Positions 45,749 to 54,005 of a DNA stretch of 64,000 bases are shown here, one piece after another. The translations under genes were made by a program, and so were the position numbers. The notes below the pieces were generated by a model that was not told the origin of the DNA, did no database searches, and saw nothing but the letters and a program-made list of their open reading frames with translations. The DNA is taken from contig SXUP01000016.1 of assembly GCA_005790505.1 (NCBI GenBank), positions 1 to 64,000 on the forward strand, in the 5' to 3' direction. Origin of the DNA: Actinomycetota bacterium. GTDB lineage: Bacteria > Actinomycetota > Acidimicrobiia > Acidimicrobiales > Ilumatobacteraceae. Position 1 is the stretch's first letter, and every line of letters starts with the position of its first letter.

Positions 45749-46517
45749 AGCGCGGCCCACCATCAACATTCAGCAAAGATCCGGTGGTGTAACTGCTCGC
45801 ATCGCTTGCCAGATACAGCGCGGCACCAACTATTTCGTTGGGTTCACCGCCGCGCTGTAGGGCATAGTTCGTGCGGGCGGCTTTGCTGAATTGCTCAAGA
45901 TCCCAAGCTTTGGAAATGTCGGTTAAAAATGGTCCCGGCACGATGCAATTCACCCGCACTTTGGGCGCAAATGCTCGCGACAAGCTCATCGTCAAATTAT
46001 TTACTGCTGCTTTGGCTGCCCCATAAATGACTTCATTGGCACCGGGTCGCTGGCTTGAGATTGACGAGACATTAATTATTACGCCCCCATTATGTTTAGT
46101 CATATGCGTGCCAAGTATCGCTGACAACCGAAATGGACCTTTGAGATTTACTCCGAGTACTTTGTCAAAAAGATCCTCTGAAATCTGGTCAACTGACGGA
46201 TACAGGGGCGACATCCCTGCGTTGTTGACCAATATATCGACAGATCCAAATTCAGCAAGTGAGACGCGAGCAAGCTTGTCGGCGTCAGCCCATGAGGCAG
46301 CGTGGTACGCCACGGCGAGTGAGCGTTGACCAATTGAGCGAATTTCATCAGCGACGACTTCACAGTTCTCTAACTTGCGACTGGCCACGATGACATGCGC
46401 TCCATGTTGGGCAAATGTCAGCGCCATTTCTCGTCCCAGCCCCCGACTACCACCTGTAATAAGTGCCACTCGTCCAGTAAGGTCAAATAAGTTTCTTGAT
46501 GTCTGTGGATTTGTCAT
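45747..46517 (-). CDS. Short-chain dehydrogenase/reductase
   Basis: The 256-residue classical SDR has the cofactor loop ALITGGSRGLGREMALTFA, NNAGMSP, the catalytic INVSSISSQ and YGAAKAAVNNL (Tyr-x-x-x-Lys), and a C-terminal SSYTTGSLLNVDGGPR. The Arg in GGSRG and an R after VASR favour NADP(H). The substrate is not predictable. It overlaps the yaaA stop by four bases and so is its operon partner. Confidence 0.9.
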   Translation of the reverse strand: MTNPQTSRNLFDLTGRVALITGGSRGLGREMALTFAQHGAHVIVASRKLENCEVVADEIRSIGQRSLAVAYHAASWADADKLARVSLAEFGSVDILVNNAGMSPLYPSVDQISEDLFDKVLGVNLKGPFRLSAILGTHMTKHNGGVIINVSSISSQRPGANEVIYGAAKAAVNNLTMSLSRAFAPKVRVNCIVPGPFLTDISKAWDLEQFSKAARTNYALQRGGEPNEIVGAALYLASDASSYTTGSLLNVDGGPR

Positions 46518-47263
46518 AGTTGTGTCACTTTCACCTTAAGCGTGGAACTGCGAAAAGATTGCATGGCTTCTTCAATGTTGGCACCATCGGCAAAGGTCTC
46601 CAGAACGTGACGAACAAAGAGACCCTTTGTGGCTTTTGCCTCGTGTCCAACAGCCTTACCAGTTTTTGCCAAAAAAGATACCTCAATAAAATTCACACGG
46701 TCGCTGAAAACAGCGCGATGTTCAATCGTCAGTAAATCCAATACGGGACGTTTTTTTGCAAAGGCGCGAACTGCTGATGAAACAGATTCACGCCAAAAGT
46801 TCGACATCACGCCAAGTTCGCCGAGCCGCGCACCCATCTTGAGGCGATAGTCGGGGAGTGCATCGCCAGCAGTGATGATTCCGGCCAGACCAGAGGGCAC
46901 GAGCAGTGACCGGAGCGCAGACTTTCTAATTGCCAATGGCAAAGAGGCGAGGTCAAGGTGATCCCACACAACGCCGGTATATCGCTGCCATGCAGGCAAT
47001 GTCGGCGATGTAAGAAGTGTCAAGTTGGCATGTTGAGCGCGTTCAAGATGTGCGCCACTGACACCAAGAAGTTTTTGAGAGCCACCGTCTTGAGTGCTTA
47101 AAGCTGTAATCACACGTTTGCGTTGTGCTGCAAGTTCAGTAAATGTCCCCGCTAAAAGTGACCAACGCGATCCAGGTATCCCGCCAGTTGCTTTGCCTTC
47201 TGAAGGGGGTAGCAAGATTATTGGTAAAATGCGTTGAGACGATGTCAAAGATCTAGTTCCCAC
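46514..47263 (-). CDS. yaaA: YaaA family peroxide-stress protein
   Basis: The roughly 249-residue protein has the YaaA (DUF328) signatures IILLPPSEGKATGG, YTGVVWDHLD, PDYRLKMGARLGEL and the late KATKGLFVRHVLE. In E. coli YaaA limits free iron during hydrogen peroxide stress and binds DNA. The frame extends to 47338, overlapping the divergent ferredoxin gene. I prefer the GTG at 47263, which has CAGAAT exactly six bases upstream in the leaderless geometry used by neighbours. Confidence 0.88.
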   Translation of the reverse strand: MGTRSLTSSQRILPIILLPPSEGKATGGIPGSRWSLLAGTFTELAAQRKRVITALSTQDGGSQKLLGVSGAHLERAQHANLTLLTSPTLPAWQRYTGVVWDHLDLASLPLAIRKSALRSLLVPSGLAGIITAGDALPDYRLKMGARLGELGVMSNFWRESVSSAVRAFAKKRPVLDLLTIEHRAVFSDRVNFIEVSFLAKTGKAVGHEAKATKGLFVRHVLETFADGANIEEAMQSFRSSTLKVKVTQL

Positions 47264-47287
47264 TTGCTGATTCTGCCCGATTAGTTC

Positions 47288-47293
47288 TACGCT
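47288..47293 (+). promoter_or_regulatory. -10 element TACGCT of the ferredoxin-P450 unit
   Basis: TACGCT ends six bases before the ferredoxin ATG. A -35-like TTGCTG lies at 47264-47269, 18 bases upstream. The divergent yaaA promoter overlaps this 36-base interval, so the two units may be expressed together or compete. Confidence 0.55.
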
Positions 47294-47299
47294 GGCACT

Positions 47300-47494
47300 A
47301 TGCAAATACGGGTGGATGCCGAAAAATGCCAAGGTCATAGCCGTTGTTATGCCCTAGCACCCGAACTGTTTGACATTGATGATTATGGCAATGCTCACGA
47401 ACTAAACGACGGGGTTGTGCCGCCCGAACTAGAAGTGCGAGCCCGACTAGCACAGGCAAATTGTCCAGAGTTCGCCATCATCATCGGTGATTGA
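47300..47494 (+). CDS. 3Fe-4S-type ferredoxin, P450 partner
   Basis: The 64-residue protein is a small single-cluster ferredoxin: CQGHSRCYALAPELFDIDDYG and the terminal LAQANCPEFAI. His replaces the second Cys of the usual CX2CX2C motif, a feature of the ferredoxins encoded next to actinobacterial cytochromes P450, consistent with a 3Fe-4S or alternatively ligated cluster. It is followed 48 bases later by a P450 gene and very probably passes electrons to it. Confidence 0.9.
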   Translation: MQIRVDAEKCQGHSRCYALAPELFDIDDYGNAHELNDGVVPPELEVRARLAQANCPEFAIIIGD

Positions 47495-47542
47495 CTAAAG
47501 ATCTACGTAACTACATATTCAATTAATTTAAGGAATCCCCCG

Positions 47543-48775
47543 ATGCCATCCATTTACGGACCAGTCACTGACTGGGCAAGCGACTTTGATCATGCCGAGC
47601 CGGCTTATAACGCCAATGTTCATCAGATTTGGGATGACTTGCTGAACAAGCAGCAGTGCCCCGTGGCCCACACGGAGCGTTATGGGGGTGCATGGTTGCC
47701 GATCACGCATGAACATGTGCGTGAGATTGCCTATGACACAGAGCATTTCACGAGTCGTTCCGTTGTTGTGGGTGTCACAAAGCCGAGTCAATTTGACCCT
47801 CAACCACCACCATCGCCGATTGGCAACGCGCCGCCAATCAGTAGTGACCCACCATTTCATGCAGAAGCAAGACGCTTGCTTCTGCCAGCGTTCTCCCCAA
47901 AAAAAATTGATCCGTGGGCCCCAGAAATTCGTCGGATATGTCATCAACTGATTGACGAGATGGGTGATGTGCAATTTATTGATGCCGCCCAGCAATACAG
48001 TCAAGATATTCCGGTTCAAGTCATCGCCCGCATGCTTGGTTTCCCCGTCGAAGACGCAGATAAATTTCGGAACTTCGTGCACCTCGTACTTGAAAGTGTC
48101 AACGAAGATCGTGAAACCCGTCTCGCTAAGTTCATGATCTTTGACGAGTATCTAACCGTTCAGGTCAATGACCACATCTTGAATCCACGTGACGACCTGA
48201 CGACCTACCTGCTCAATGCCGAAATAATGGGCAACAAGTTGTCACCAGAACATGTAGGCGGAACAATCATTTTGCTGCTTGTGGCAGGAATTGACACAAC
48301 TTGGAGTGGAATCGGTTCGTCTCTGTGGCATTTGGCTTCCAATGCCGTTGATCGTCGTCGTTTGGTGGACAATCCTGCCATGATTCCCGTAGCCGTTGAA
48401 GAGTTCTTGCGGGCTTACGCTCCTGTCACAATGGCGCGACTCGTGCGTGAAGATTTTGATTTTCATGGGCATGCGATGAAAGAGGAAGACTGGGTCTTGC
48501 TTCCGTTCCCTGCGGCCAATCGGGATCCAAAGGTGTTCGATAACGCTGATGCCGTGATTATTGACCGCCAAGAGAACCGTCACGCCGCCTTTGGACTCGG
48601 GATTCATCGTTGTCTGGGCTCAAACTTGGCGCGACTTGAGATGAACATCGCAGTTGAGGTTTTCTTGGAGCGATTCCCTGATTTTGAGTTGAACGAGTCC
48701 GAAGAAGTGACATGGAGCGTAGGCCAGGTGCGCGGACCTCGCAAACTTCCTGTGCGTGTCACAGCCCGCTCGTAG
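47543..48775 (+). CDS. Cytochrome P450
   Basis: The 410-residue soluble monooxygenase has the I-helix oxygen-binding motif LLLVAGIDTTWSGI, the K-helix ExxR in VEEFLRAYAPV, and the haem loop AAFGLGIHRCLGSNLARLE with the thiolate Cys near 357. An AAGGAA precedes the ATG. Class I type: electrons should come from the adjacent ferredoxin and a reductase encoded elsewhere. Family features do not reveal the substrate; fatty acids, terpenes and sterols are all possible. Confidence 0.96.
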   Translation: MPSIYGPVTDWASDFDHAEPAYNANVHQIWDDLLNKQQCPVAHTERYGGAWLPITHEHVREIAYDTEHFTSRSVVVGVTKPSQFDPQPPPSPIGNAPPISSDPPFHAEARRLLLPAFSPKKIDPWAPEIRRICHQLIDEMGDVQFIDAAQQYSQDIPVQVIARMLGFPVEDADKFRNFVHLVLESVNEDRETRLAKFMIFDEYLTVQVNDHILNPRDDLTTYLLNAEIMGNKLSPEHVGGTIILLLVAGIDTTWSGIGSSLWHLASNAVDRRRLVDNPAMIPVAVEEFLRAYAPVTMARLVREDFDFHGHAMKEEDWVLLPFPAANRDPKVFDNADAVIIDRQENRHAAFGLGIHRCLGSNLARLEMNIAVEVFLERFPDFELNESEEVTWSVGQVRGPRKLPVRVTARS

Positions 48776-48778
48776 ACT
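48773..48778 (+). promoter_or_regulatory. -10 element TAGACT, leaderless geometry
   Basis: TAGACT overlaps the P450 stop codon and ends six bases before the helicase GTG. No Shine-Dalgarno sequence is present. Confidence 0.5.
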
Positions 48779-48784
48779 GACCGA

Positions 48785-51019
48785 GTGTCCGTCGCAAATC
48801 CTGACCAACTCAACCCCAATCAACACGAGGCGGTCTTTCATGTTGGTGGTCCGCTTTTAGTTATTGCAGGTGCTGGCAGCGGCAAGACCCGCGTTCTCAC
48901 TCAACGCATCGCTCATCTAGTGCGAACAGGGGTACACCCCATGCATATTTTGGCCATCACCTTTACCAACAAGGCTGCCGACGAAATGCGGCATCGGGTG
49001 GCAGACCTTGTTGGAGAAGTTGCAAGCAAAATGTGGGTCAGCACTTTTCATAAGGCCTGTGTTCGCATGTTGCGCATGAACGCCGACCTCATCGGCTATA
49101 ACAAAGCCTTCACGATTTATGATTCACAAGACAGCAAGCGTCTCGTTGGCTATGTCATTCGAGACATGGGTCTTGACCCACGCAAGTTTTCAGCGGGCGC
49201 ATCACAAGCACGAATCAGTCTCTGGAAAAACGAACTCATTGATGTTGGCAAGGCCCATGACATCGCCAGCAATGTCGTCGATAAAAAGCACGCCGAAATT
49301 TTTGCCGAATACCAGAACCGTCTTTTTCGGGCCGGTGCGATGGACTTTGATGATCTCTTGCTCAATACGGTCAGACTTTTGCGCGAATGCCCGGATGTGT
49401 TGGCCATGTATCAGACCCGCTTCAAACACATTCTGATTGACGAATACCAGGACACTAACCAGGCCCAAAACCAAATCGTACTGATGCTGGGCGCGATACA
49501 TCACAATGTTTGTGTTGTCGGCGATACGGACCAAAGTATTTACAAGTTTCGTGGTGCAGATTTTCGCAATCTGACAGAATTTGAAACTGCATTCCCTGAT
49601 GCAACAGTGGTAGTGCTGGCGCAAAATTATCGCAGCACGCAGACTATTCTTACGGCTGCAAACGCAGTCATCACGCACAACACTGGTCGCCATCCAAAAG
49701 ACCTATGGACGGCTCACGGAAGCGGTGACAAAATCGTTCGGTATTTCGCCCAAGATGAACACGACGAAAGCGGTTGGGTGGCGAGCACCGCGGAACATTT
49801 GCACGAAGCAGATGCTCGTCCATGGCGTGAAATGGCGGTGTTTTATCGCGCCAACTCGCAAAGCCGCGTCATGGAAGAAGCGCTTATGCGTCGCGGAATT
49901 CCGTACAAGGTTGTAGGCGGAACCAAGTTCTACGAACGCCGAGAAGTTCGCGATGCGTTGGCATATTTGCGAGCAGCAGCCAATCCAGACGATGAAATAA
50001 GTCTGAAGCGCATCATCAATGTCCCAAAGCGTGGCATTGGCGATACCAGCCTTGCCAAAGTTGATGCCTGGGCTCATCAACACGGCATCAGTTTTCGTCA
50101 AGCACTTAGCGATTGCGCCAACACGGGTGTTGGCGCAGCAGGAGTCCGTGGTATCAAAGTTTTTCTTGAACTGATGGATGCACTTCATCATGCTATTTCA
50201 GACGGGCCGTCTGAAGTTCTAAAGATGGCAATGGACCAGAGTGGTTACATCCGCGAACTCGAAGAACAAGACACCGTTGAATCAGCGGGCCGACTCGAAA
50301 ATGTGGCGGAGTTCATCGGGTCCGCAGCTGAATACACAGTTGTTGATGAGTTTCTTGAGCAGGTGTCACTCGTTGCTGACACCGATGAGCTTGACGATGA
50401 AAATCATATTGTCCTAATGACAATGCACGCGGCAAAAGGTTTAGAGTTCCCGATTGTGTTCATAATCGGATGCGAAGATGGGGTATTCCCACACAATCGC
50501 AGCCTGTTGGACCCTCAAGAACTAGAAGAAGAACGACGTCTCGCCTATGTTGGCATCACGCGCGCTCGTGAGCAGTTGTATGTGTCGCATGCCTGGCAAC
50601 GCATGTTATTCGGGCAAACCCAGTACAACCCACCGTCACGATTCTTGTCCGAAATTCCTTCTGAACTTTTTGAACGTCAAGGTGCAGTTGACTCCGGAGT
50701 AGACAGTGGTCGAGTGTTCGGTCGAAGTGCATCTGACTGGAACAATTCAGAACTTCCGCAATACAGAAAAGCAGAGGGTTCATCACCTGCCCGTTCATAT
50801 GACAAGCCATCAACAGCGCGCGCTGAGCGGCGTGGCTCTGATGAGTTCAGCCATCTCAAAGTAGGAGACGATGTAGAACATTCAATTTTTGGAGAAGGTG
50901 TCATCATTGAACTGCGTGGTACTGGCGAAAAGGCTGAGGCAACTGTTCGTTTTTCTCGTGTTGGTACAAAGCACCTTGCCCTTGGATGGGCACCACTGAA
51001 GAAACTCTCCGATGATTAG
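48785..51019 (+). CDS. pcrA: UvrD/PcrA-type DNA helicase
   Basis: The 744-residue superfamily 1 helicase has motif I VIAGAGSGKTRVLTQRI, Ia AITFTNKAADEMR, II ILIDEYQDTNQAQ, III VVGDTDQSIYKFRGAD, IV VLAQNYRSTQTIL, V VLMTMHAAKGLEFPIVFI and VI RRLAYVGITRARE. It unwinds 3'-5' in nucleotide excision repair and removes RecA or RNA polymerase from DNA. The C-terminal residues (about 690-744, VGDDVEHSIFGEGVIIEL) are the Tudor-like RNA-polymerase-binding region of PcrA. It starts with GTG 9 bases after the P450. Confidence 0.95.
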   Translation: MSVANPDQLNPNQHEAVFHVGGPLLVIAGAGSGKTRVLTQRIAHLVRTGVHPMHILAITFTNKAADEMRHRVADLVGEVASKMWVSTFHKACVRMLRMNADLIGYNKAFTIYDSQDSKRLVGYVIRDMGLDPRKFSAGASQARISLWKNELIDVGKAHDIASNVVDKKHAEIFAEYQNRLFRAGAMDFDDLLLNTVRLLRECPDVLAMYQTRFKHILIDEYQDTNQAQNQIVLMLGAIHHNVCVVGDTDQSIYKFRGADFRNLTEFETAFPDATVVVLAQNYRSTQTILTAANAVITHNTGRHPKDLWTAHGSGDKIVRYFAQDEHDESGWVASTAEHLHEADARPWREMAVFYRANSQSRVMEEALMRRGIPYKVVGGTKFYERREVRDALAYLRAAANPDDEISLKRIINVPKRGIGDTSLAKVDAWAHQHGISFRQALSDCANTGVGAAGVRGIKVFLELMDALHHAISDGPSEVLKMAMDQSGYIRELEEQDTVESAGRLENVAEFIGSAAEYTVVDEFLEQVSLVADTDELDDENHIVLMTMHAAKGLEFPIVFIIGCEDGVFPHNRSLLDPQELEEERRLAYVGITRAREQLYVSHAWQRMLFGQTQYNPPSRFLSEIPSELFERQGAVDSGVDSGRVFGRSASDWNNSELPQYRKAEGSSPARSYDKPSTARAERRGSDEFSHLKVGDDVEHSIFGEGVIIELRGTGEKAEATVRFSRVGTKHLALGWAPLKKLSDD

Positions 51020-51049
51020 ATCCCGAAGTTGTCCAATTCGTTTGTCAAC

Positions 51050-51055
51050 TACAAT
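51050..51055 (+). promoter_or_regulatory. -10 element TACAAT, leaderless geometry
   Basis: TACAAT ends six bases before the ATG at 51062; the intervening GGAGCC contains GGAG but too close to the start for a normal ribosome-binding site. A TTGTCC lies 15 bases upstream. Confidence 0.5.
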
Positions 51056-51061
51056 GGAGCC

Positions 51062-51934
51062 ATGACATTTCGACCCGATATCGGTGCCATTGACTTGATG
51101 ATTGGTTTTCCATTTCCCGACAAACATGTCGTGTATGACTATTTGCGGGCAGTTTCAAAAGACAAAGACTCACAAGATCAACAATTTCCCGTCGGATATA
51201 TGTTCAAGGACACGCCCGCCGAACTCGGTGACGATGATCCCATTGACTACACATTTTCCAGGATGAACTCTCACAACATCTCGGCTGGATTATTTAGTTT
51301 GTCCGGTATTGCTCTCGAAGCCCGACGTAAGTTTCCTGATCGTGTGTTTCTCTCTCTCGAGATAGATCCCAATGACATCACTGGAACTGTACGCGAGATC
51401 AGAAGCACCCATGCTCAGCACGGACTCACGGCGGTCACAACTTTTCCGGCGGGTTGCAATCCCCAAGTTCCTGTCAGTGATCGTCGGTACTACCCGATCT
51501 ATCAAACATGCATCGATCTGAATTTGCCCATCATCGCTAACGCAGGCGTTCCAGGGCCGCGTGTTCCCGGGGCTTGTCAACATGTCGAGCATTTTGATCA
51601 AGTTTGCTACGACTTTCCAGAACTCCGAATCGTGATGCGCCACGGCGCTGAGCCATGGGAAGAACTTGCCGTCAAACTGATGCTCAAGTGGCCCGGGCTT
51701 TATTACATGACAAGTGCATTCGCTCCGAGGTATTTTCCGCGAGCAATTATTGATTACGCCAACACTCGTGGTGTCAATAAGATTATGTACGCAGGATATT
51801 TTCCAGCCGGCCTCACAATTGAGCGGATATTCACCGAATTGCCCGATGTCGCATTCAGGGACCATGTGTGGCCCCATTTCCTCCGCAACAACGCGATCAA
51901 GGTGTTCAATTTGGGGCTTGAACCACAAGAATAA
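51062..51934 (+). CDS. Amidohydrolase family 2 (metal-dependent, TIM barrel) protein
   Basis: The 290-residue protein resembles the amidohydrolase_2 family of decarboxylases and hydrolases: IGAIDLMIGFPF, SLEIDPNDITGTVREIRSTHAQHGLTAV, YQTCIDLNLPIIANAGVPGPRV, VMRHGAEPWEELAVKLM and MYAGYFPAGLTIERIF. The usual N-terminal HXH metal site is not obvious (D-x-M at that point), so the metal site may be altered. I start at ATG 51062 rather than TTG 51029, which would add 11 residues. Confidence 0.78.
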   Translation: MTFRPDIGAIDLMIGFPFPDKHVVYDYLRAVSKDKDSQDQQFPVGYMFKDTPAELGDDDPIDYTFSRMNSHNISAGLFSLSGIALEARRKFPDRVFLSLEIDPNDITGTVREIRSTHAQHGLTAVTTFPAGCNPQVPVSDRRYYPIYQTCIDLNLPIIANAGVPGPRVPGACQHVEHFDQVCYDFPELRIVMRHGAEPWEELAVKLMLKWPGLYYMTSAFAPRYFPRAIIDYANTRGVNKIMYAGYFPAGLTIERIFTELPDVAFRDHVWPHFLRNNAIKVFNLGLEPQE

Positions 51935-52058
51935 GGGTGTTTTGGATTTATTTACCCAAAATTCAGAATGAATGTGGTGCTTAGTTGTGCCTTGGAAACT
52001 CAGAGAAGTTAGTTTTCCCGAGGGTAATTCCCATTCCTCTATAGAAAAGGTATAAAAA
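51935..52058 (+). other. 124-base gap before the fasciclin gene
   Basis: No gene is seen. TATAGA (52041-52046) and an AAAAGGTATAAAAA stretch lie close to the start of the next gene and may hold its promoter or ribosome-binding site; AAAAGG is well placed for translation. Confidence 0.3.
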
Positions 52059-52604
52059 ATGAAGAAAATAATTGGAAGTGTTTTTGCAGGGCTACTGTTG
52101 CTGAGTGCTTGTGGAAGTGACGCAAGTGACTCCGCGACACCAGCTGTCGACACAACTGCTGCTGGTTACGCAGATGAGGCCAAAGACATTGTGGCTGTCG
52201 CGAGTGAGAATGAAGACTTCAGCACACTTGTTGCTGCTGTCACCGCAGGTGGTTTAGTTGAGACTTTGCAAGGTGAGGGTCCGTTCACGGTATTCGCACC
52301 GACCAATGCTGCATTTGCTGCGCTACCTGAAGGTCTGCTCGACAAGTTGCTTCTCCCAGAAAATAAGACAACCCTCGCGGCGATCTTGACCTATCATGTG
52401 GTCGCTGGAAAAGTGATGGCCGCCGATGTTGCAGCAGGAGATGTTGCAACTGTTGAAGGTTCAAACATCGCCCTTGGCACCACAGACGGTGTACAAGTCA
52501 ACGACGCGACAGTGACATCGGCTGATATCGCAGCAAGCAACGGAGTCATTCACGTTATTGACAAGGTTCTAGTTCCACCAACTGTGGACCTGTCGTCTCT
52601 CTAA
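52059..52604 (+). CDS. Fasciclin (FAS1) domain lipoprotein
   Basis: The 181-residue protein has a lipoprotein signal peptide with lipobox LLSACGSD (Cys near 18), a Ser/Asp/Thr-rich spacer and one FAS1 domain: DFSTLVAAVTAGGLVETLQGEGPFTVFAPTNAAFAALP, LTYHVVAGKV, and NGVIHVIDKVLVPP. FAS1 domains mediate adhesion or bind ligands at the cell surface. The gene is monocistronic, closed by a strong terminator. Confidence 0.94.
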   Translation: MKKIIGSVFAGLLLLSACGSDASDSATPAVDTTAAGYADEAKDIVAVASENEDFSTLVAAVTAGGLVETLQGEGPFTVFAPTNAAFAALPEGLLDKLLLPENKTTLAAILTYHVVAGKVMAADVAAGDVATVEGSNIALGTTDGVQVNDATVTSADIAASNGVIHVIDKVLVPPTVDLSSL

Positions 52605-52618
52605 ATTAATCAAAAGAA

Positions 52619-52661
52619 GTGGGGTGCTGAGTCTTAACTGGCTTAGCACCGCACTTTTTTT
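52619..52661 (+). terminator. Intrinsic terminator after the fasciclin gene
   Basis: GGTGCTGAG (52623-52631) pairs with CTTAGCACC (52642-52650), extended by GTG/CAC beyond one mismatch, and is followed by seven T (52655-52661). This is the clearest Rho-independent terminator in the window. The next gene's -10 element starts just three bases later. Confidence 0.9.
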
Positions 52662-52663
52662 GT

Positions 52664-52669
52664 TATAGT
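52664..52669 (+). promoter_or_regulatory. -10 element TATAGT, leaderless geometry
   Basis: TATAGT ends six bases before the GTG at 52676, with no Shine-Dalgarno sequence, directly after the upstream terminator T-run. Confidence 0.6.
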
Positions 52670-52675
52670 TCGCCA

Positions 52676-53503
52676 GTGCGGAGAATTTTTTCCACAATTT
52701 TTGGTTGCTTGAGCATCATCTGTCTGTGCTTTTGGATAATTTCGATGGTGCTGATCGGATTTGTCTCTTCTTCGCAGTCTGCAAGGTCATCTGTAAAATC
52801 GGCGCTCTCGAACACCGCTGTGCGCGACGCAATCGCAGATGAATTTGTCATAAAACTCGAAGAAGGCGATGGCGACGTTGGGTCGGAGTTTATATATTCA
52901 GTAGCGAGACCCCTAATCGTCAACGCTGTTTCTGATGTCTTGGGTGTGCCAGCCGTGAAAGACTTCGCTGGTGATGTTGCCGTAAAAATGTATGCGGTAT
53001 ACGTTGAAGACGCCCCTGCGACCAAGATTGATATTTCCTATCTCACAGAAACCGCTCTGGGAGCGATTCGGCTTGTTGACATCTCGGTTTCCAAAGATGA
53101 TGATCCACAACTAGACCCAATTAATGCCGAAAAAAAACAGGATGACCCCGACATCAAGTCGATTCGGGATTTGGCTCAATCAGGTGTCTGGCTTTTCTTG
53201 ATTCTTGGATTACTACTGCAGATAGCAGCGTGGTTTTTGAGTAAGGCAGGACTCTGGAAGAAGTTGCAGTATCTCGGAATGCGGCTCGCCATTGGTGGGG
53301 TCATCTTGTATGTTGCACTCACTGTTGCAAAGTCAAGGATTCCTCAGTCAATGTCTGACAACGAGGCTGCCGCAAAGGCAATTACAGATCTTGTAACAAG
53401 TCCGATGCTGACGCGATTCTTGATCATGACAATCGTGGGCGTTGTCGCTGGTGTCGCAGGTTTTGTTCTGCACGGCAAAAACGCTTCAACAGTTAAGTCT
53501 TGA
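52676..53503 (+). CDS. Four-helix membrane protein of unknown function
   Basis: The 275-residue protein has four predicted membrane segments: about 8-30 (FGCLSIICLCFWIISMVLIGFV), 170-190 (WLFLILGLLLQIAAWFL), 203-222 and 243-265. A soluble domain of about 130 residues lies between the first two and is probably extracytoplasmic. It resembles in outline small actinobacterial membrane proteins with an N-terminal anchor and a loop of SARSSVKSALSNTAVRDAIADEFV type, but I do not recognise a named family. The end overlaps the convergent HPP gene by 11 bases. Confidence 0.75.
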   Translation: MRRIFSTIFGCLSIICLCFWIISMVLIGFVSSSQSARSSVKSALSNTAVRDAIADEFVIKLEEGDGDVGSEFIYSVARPLIVNAVSDVLGVPAVKDFAGDVAVKMYAVYVEDAPATKIDISYLTETALGAIRLVDISVSKDDDPQLDPINAEKKQDDPDIKSIRDLAQSGVWLFLILGLLLQIAAWFLSKAGLWKKLQYLGMRLAIGGVILYVALTVAKSRIPQSMSDNEAAAKAITDLVTSPMLTRFLIMTIVGVVAGVAGFVLHGKNASTVKS

Positions 53504-53996
53504 CGGGATAACGACGCCAGGCAAAAGGTGCATTAATAGCGACCGCAAGTACCACGAGCAAGACTGCATTAAGTAGCACCGGTCGCCAGATGAATTCAAA
53601 TCCAAGATCAGTAACTGCTTCGCCGCCAATCACGGCAGTCAGTGCCGTACCGCCACTGGGCGGGTGCATGTATCCGAGGCGGACCATCGCCCCTGTGTGC
53701 AGACCAACAGCAATAGCGATGGCAAGGGGAAGATTGTTGAAAATTTGGGCAGAGGCAACTCCCAAAAACGCTCCGACAACGTGAGCAAGAACCATAGGTA
53801 CTGGTTGTGCCGCAGGAGCCGTGGGCATTGTGAAAAGTATGACGGCTGAAGCGCCCATTGACACCACAAGCAACGGCGCAGTACCTCCGAGGATCGCGTC
53901 GGACACCAGCCACGTAATCGCAATTCCAAGGGCAGCGCCTATCGCGCTGATGGAAGCGTCTTTGTTGTTGCTTCTCGGGGATGGCAAAAGATTCAT
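53493..53996 (-). CDS. HPP family membrane protein
   Basis: The 167-residue protein has four membrane segments and the motif that names the family, in YMHPPSGGTALTAVIGG. Early Ala/Gly-rich helices (SAIGAALGIAITWLVSDAILGG) and a final helix (LLNAVLLVVLAVAINAPFAWRRYP) match. Some HPP proteins are reported to move nitrite in plastids and cyanobacteria; that role is not shown here. It follows the GNAT-AAA+ gene by nine bases on the same strand and is probably co-transcribed with it. Confidence 0.88.
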   Translation of the reverse strand: MNLLPSPRSNNKDASISAIGAALGIAITWLVSDAILGGTAPLLVVSMGASAVILFTMPTAPAAQPVPMVLAHVVGAFLGVASAQIFNNLPLAIAIAVGLHTGAMVRLGYMHPPSGGTALTAVIGGEAVTDLGFEFIWRPVLLNAVLLVVLAVAINAPFAWRRYPVKT

Positions 53997-54005
53997 ATTT
54001 GTCTT

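Noticed and set aside
51290-52153. 287-codon open frame on the minus strand
   Set aside because: Antisense to the amidohydrolase and the start of the fasciclin gene; no recognisable motifs and no ribosome-binding site.
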